18,205 nt of DNA from an uncultured Hungatella sp. GTDB taxonomy: Bacteria > Bacillota > Clostridia > Lachnospirales > Lachnospiraceae. The DNA lies in the NCBI GenBank assembly GCA_959018155.1, contig CAUEKH010000011.1, positions 1-18,205 of the forward strand. The letters run 5' to 3'. Both the position numbers and the translations under genes were made by a program. Of this stretch, positions 16,346 to 18,205 are shown piece by piece (position 1 is the stretch's first letter; each line of letters opens with the position of its first letter). The notes under the pieces were generated by a model. It had not been told where the DNA came from. It did not search any database and saw nothing but the letters and a program-made list of their open reading frames with translations.

Positions 16346-17509
16346 TTATTTTTCCGTCTCACTCCTGTAACACTCTTTCCCCTTAACAAAGGTCCGCGCT
16401 ACGCAGTTCTGTTCATCAAGAACCACCAGATCAGCGTCTTTTCCCGGTTCAACAGAGCCAATTTTATCGAACACGCCGATCAGCTTTGCCGGATTTTCCG
16501 TGAGAACAGGGATAATATCCTGCAAAGGACGCCCCGTAAACTCAAGAAGATTCTTTAACGCGCGTCCTGTCGTCAGGGTACTGCCCGCGCGCACGCCAGT
16601 GGATGCCAGCTTTGCGTCGCCCTCCACGACAACGACATCGTTGACTCCCAGTTTATAATTGCCGTCAGGCAGACCAGCCGCCATAATGGAATCCGTGATT
16701 GCCACCACGCGGTCCAGCCCCTTGATTTTGATAATAAAGCGTACGGTTCCCGGATGTAAATGCCTGCCGTCGCAGATCATTTCACAGTAAACCTCTTCGT
16801 CCTCCAGCACGGCGCCCCAGATAGCGGGGTAGTGCTGATGAAGCAGTTTCATGGCATTTCCCACGTGAGTAGCGCCCATAGCGCCATTCATGATGGCTCT
16901 TCTGGTCGTCTCATAGTCCGCGCCTGAATGGCCGATGGCCACCTGGATCCCCATTTTCTTAATAGCCGGGATAAATTCCGGAATTCCCTCCACCTCGGGA
17001 GAAACAGTTGTATACAGGATGTCGCCCTCCGCGGCCTCCTGGTACTCCCTAAGAAGCTCCATATTTGGCTTTTGCAGGAGGTATTCCGGCATGGCGCCCT
17101 TGTACTCGGCGCTCAGAAACGGGCCTTCCAGATGGATCCCCATTAAATTCGCGCCGTGATGCTCCATGTTTTTCCATTTTTTATATTCATCAATTGCGCA
17201 GAGCGTCTGCTCCTTCGTGTCGGTGAGAATTGAGCAGAGCCAGTTTGTCGTACCCTGGGAAGCAAAGAAACGGCTGATTTTCTCAAATCCCTCCGCGTCC
17301 GCCGCGTTAATATCCACTCCCACCGCTCCATGTGTGTGGATGTCAAAAAAACCCGGTACCACATGGCGGAAGCCCACATCGATCACCTGATCCCACTCTT
17401 CGTCCCCGCATTCCCCCATGCGGGCAATTTTCCCGTCTTCCAGTACGAGATCCAGTTCCTCAAAACGGTGATTGTGGTAAACAGTTCCATTTTTTATCAG
17501 TGTTTTCAC
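16346..17509 (-). CDS. NagA-like amidohydrolase (N-acetylhexosamine-6-phosphate deacetylase family)
   Basis: A 387-aa metal-dependent amidohydrolase whose overall sequence and length match N-acetylglucosamine-6-phosphate deacetylase. Conserved motifs: PGFFDIHTHG (His58, His60), HLEGPF (Glu128, metal), GHSGADYE (His194), ATHVGNAM (His215), DGRHLHP (His250) and ITDSIMAAG (Asp273, catalytic base). Two substrate-contact positions differ from E. coli NagA by alignment: the KGAH motif (His143) reads KGAM (Met140), and the arginine of the HHREPG-type loop (Arg227) is His226. The metal site is therefore intact but the substrate pocket is altered, so the true substrate may not be GlcNAc-6-P. The start is GTG at 17509 with AAGGAGGA 7 bases upstream. 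It is co-transcribed with the LarA-like and TauE-like genes. Confidence 0.88.
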   Translation of the reverse strand: MKTLIKNGTVYHNHRFEELDLVLEDGKIARMGECGDEEWDQVIDVGFRHVVPGFFDIHTHGAVGVDINAADAEGFEKISRFFASQGTTNWLCSILTDTKEQTLCAIDEYKKWKNMEHHGANLMGIHLEGPFLSAEYKGAMPEYLLQKPNMELLREYQEAAEGDILYTTVSPEVEGIPEFIPAIKKMGIQVAIGHSGADYETTRRAIMNGAMGATHVGNAMKLLHQHYPAIWGAVLEDEEVYCEMICDGRHLHPGTVRFIIKIKGLDRVVAITDSIMAAGLPDGNYKLGVNDVVVVEGDAKLASTGVRAGSTLTTGRALKNLLEFTGRPLQDIIPVLTENPAKLIGVFDKIGSVEPGKDADLVVLDEQNCVARTFVKGKECYRSETEK

Positions 17510-17540
17510 GAAATTCCTCCTTATTACGGTCGCTGCTTAC

Positions 17541-18205
17541 TCAGTGATGTATATGAGCCGCACAGCTGCAGTCCTCCGCCCCTTTTCCTTCATAAATCTC
17601 ATCCTTCATCATCAGATGCACCGCCCCCAGCTTAAATGTCTGCGGAAGCGCCAGAATATTCGGGTTCGGCCCTACAAATTTCTTCTTTGCGTCTTCTAAC
17701 GCTTCTTCGATCGTTGCGCGCGTCTTTAAGCCCATACCCCTGGCATAGCCCGGATCCTGAGCGCCGCAGATATAGATGGCCGACGTGTTCATTTCCGCGA
17801 TATGGCCGCAGCTAATCATGGAAAAGCCATGGAACGGATGGAACGCGTTGCAGTAACGGTATTTGCGGATATACTCCTCATTGGTGGCAAAATATTCGCC
17901 GTACCGGTTCATATCCGGCAGCGTATTCATATAGTCATGCTGGAACATCTCGTACATTTCCCTCGTATACGGCCACAGTTCATCATGGAAATAGCCATTG
18001 CAGATGGAAGAGCAGATAATCACACAGTTGTCGCTCATAATCCTCTTGTGGCGGATCACCTGGGCGGAGATTGCCTGCAGCATCATAATCGGATTGGTCC
18101 CCATGCCTTCGCCATAGTGGAAGAACTGAGGCATACCGAAAATCATCACATCGTACTTCTTCTCGGCCCACGGCACATACGTCCTCTTATCCGCCATAAT
18201 CCAGG
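17541..18205 (-). CDS. LarA-like (DUF2088, nickel-dependent racemase superfamily) protein, partial
   Basis: The C-terminal part, about 220 residues, of a protein resembling the LarA superfamily of nickel-pincer 2-hydroxyacid racemases/epimerases. The match is in the order of segments: YDVMIFGMPQFF, NPIMMLQAISAQVI, VIICSSICNGYF, and near the end TSAIYICGAQDPGYARGMGL, TRATIEEALEDAKKKFVG and ILALPQTFKLG. The frame stays open through 18205 (codons for Trp-Ile precede the Met at 18197), so the start lies outside the window and the Met is probably internal. The catalytic N-terminal half is missing, so activity cannot be judged. The tail ends in a Cys/His cluster (CSCAAHIHH). It is upstream of and co-transcribed with the NagA-like gene (31 bases apart). 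Confidence 0.7.
   Translation of the reverse strand, partial: WIMADKRTYVPWAEKKYDVMIFGMPQFFHYGEGMGTNPIMMLQAISAQVIRHKRIMSDNCVIICSSICNGYFHDELWPYTREMYEMFQHDYMNTLPDMNRYGEYFATNEEYIRKYRYCNAFHPFHGFSMISCGHIAEMNTSAIYICGAQDPGYARGMGLKTRATIEEALEDAKKKFVGPNPNILALPQTFKLGAVHLMMKDEIYEGKGAEDCSCAAHIHH

Noticed and set aside
7709..17509. Standard N-acetylgalactosamine (Aga) pathway
   Set aside because: NagA-like, SIS and KbaY-like genes fit superficially, but there is no PTS or kinase, the key phosphate-site residues are changed, and the FucI/AraA-like, TauE-like and LarA-like genes are not part of it. It stays possible but unsupported.

Overview
The window looks like chromosomal DNA from an anaerobic Clostridia-type Firmicute, most likely a gut Lachnospiraceae (Enterocloster/Hungatella-like; the genus is a guess). 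This rests on the very strong GGAGG-type ribosome sites, several GTG starts, consensus sigma-A promoters, coding DNA of moderate G+C with AT-rich spacers, the style of the F-ATPase proteins, and an ABC sugar importer without its own ATPase. Nothing points to a phage, plasmid, IS element, rRNA, tRNA or CRISPR array.

Left part (1-6734, all minus strand): a complete F1Fo ATP synthase operon in the order atpB-E-F-H-A-G-D-C. It starts at a consensus promoter (6706-6734) and probably ends at a hairpin terminator (60-88). Its genes overlap or nearly touch, except for the atpB-atpE gap, which holds a tandem array of small GNRA-type hairpins just before the strongly translated c-subunit gene. The c subunit lacks two sodium ligands and is predicted to be proton-coupled.

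Middle (6735-7708): an AT-rich spacer, then the only plus-strand gene, a 114-aa protein of unknown function with its own good promoter. An 85-bp inverted-repeat structure follows, which may end the sugar operon arriving from the right.

Right part (7709-18205, all minus strand): an accessory carbohydrate locus in four transcription units. They are (i) a LarA-like protein cut by the window end, a NagA-like amidohydrolase and a TauE/SafE permease; (ii) an L-fucose/L-arabinose isomerase-like enzyme; (iii) a LacI-family regulator; (iv) a lipoprotein binding protein, two CUT1 permeases, a class II aldolase and a SIS-domain protein. Units ii, iii and iv each carry a near-identical 18-bp LacI-type operator, so the regulator probably controls itself, the importer/catabolic operon and the isomerase. 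No kinase is visible. Several enzymes (NagA-like, SIS) have lost residues that bind the substrate phosphate in their families, and the locus encodes a TauE-type anion exporter and a LarA-type 2-hydroxyacid racemase/epimerase relative. Together these suggest a route for an unusual, perhaps non-phosphorylated or sulfonated/acidic sugar rather than standard N-acetylhexosamine catabolism. The substrate cannot be read from the sequence.
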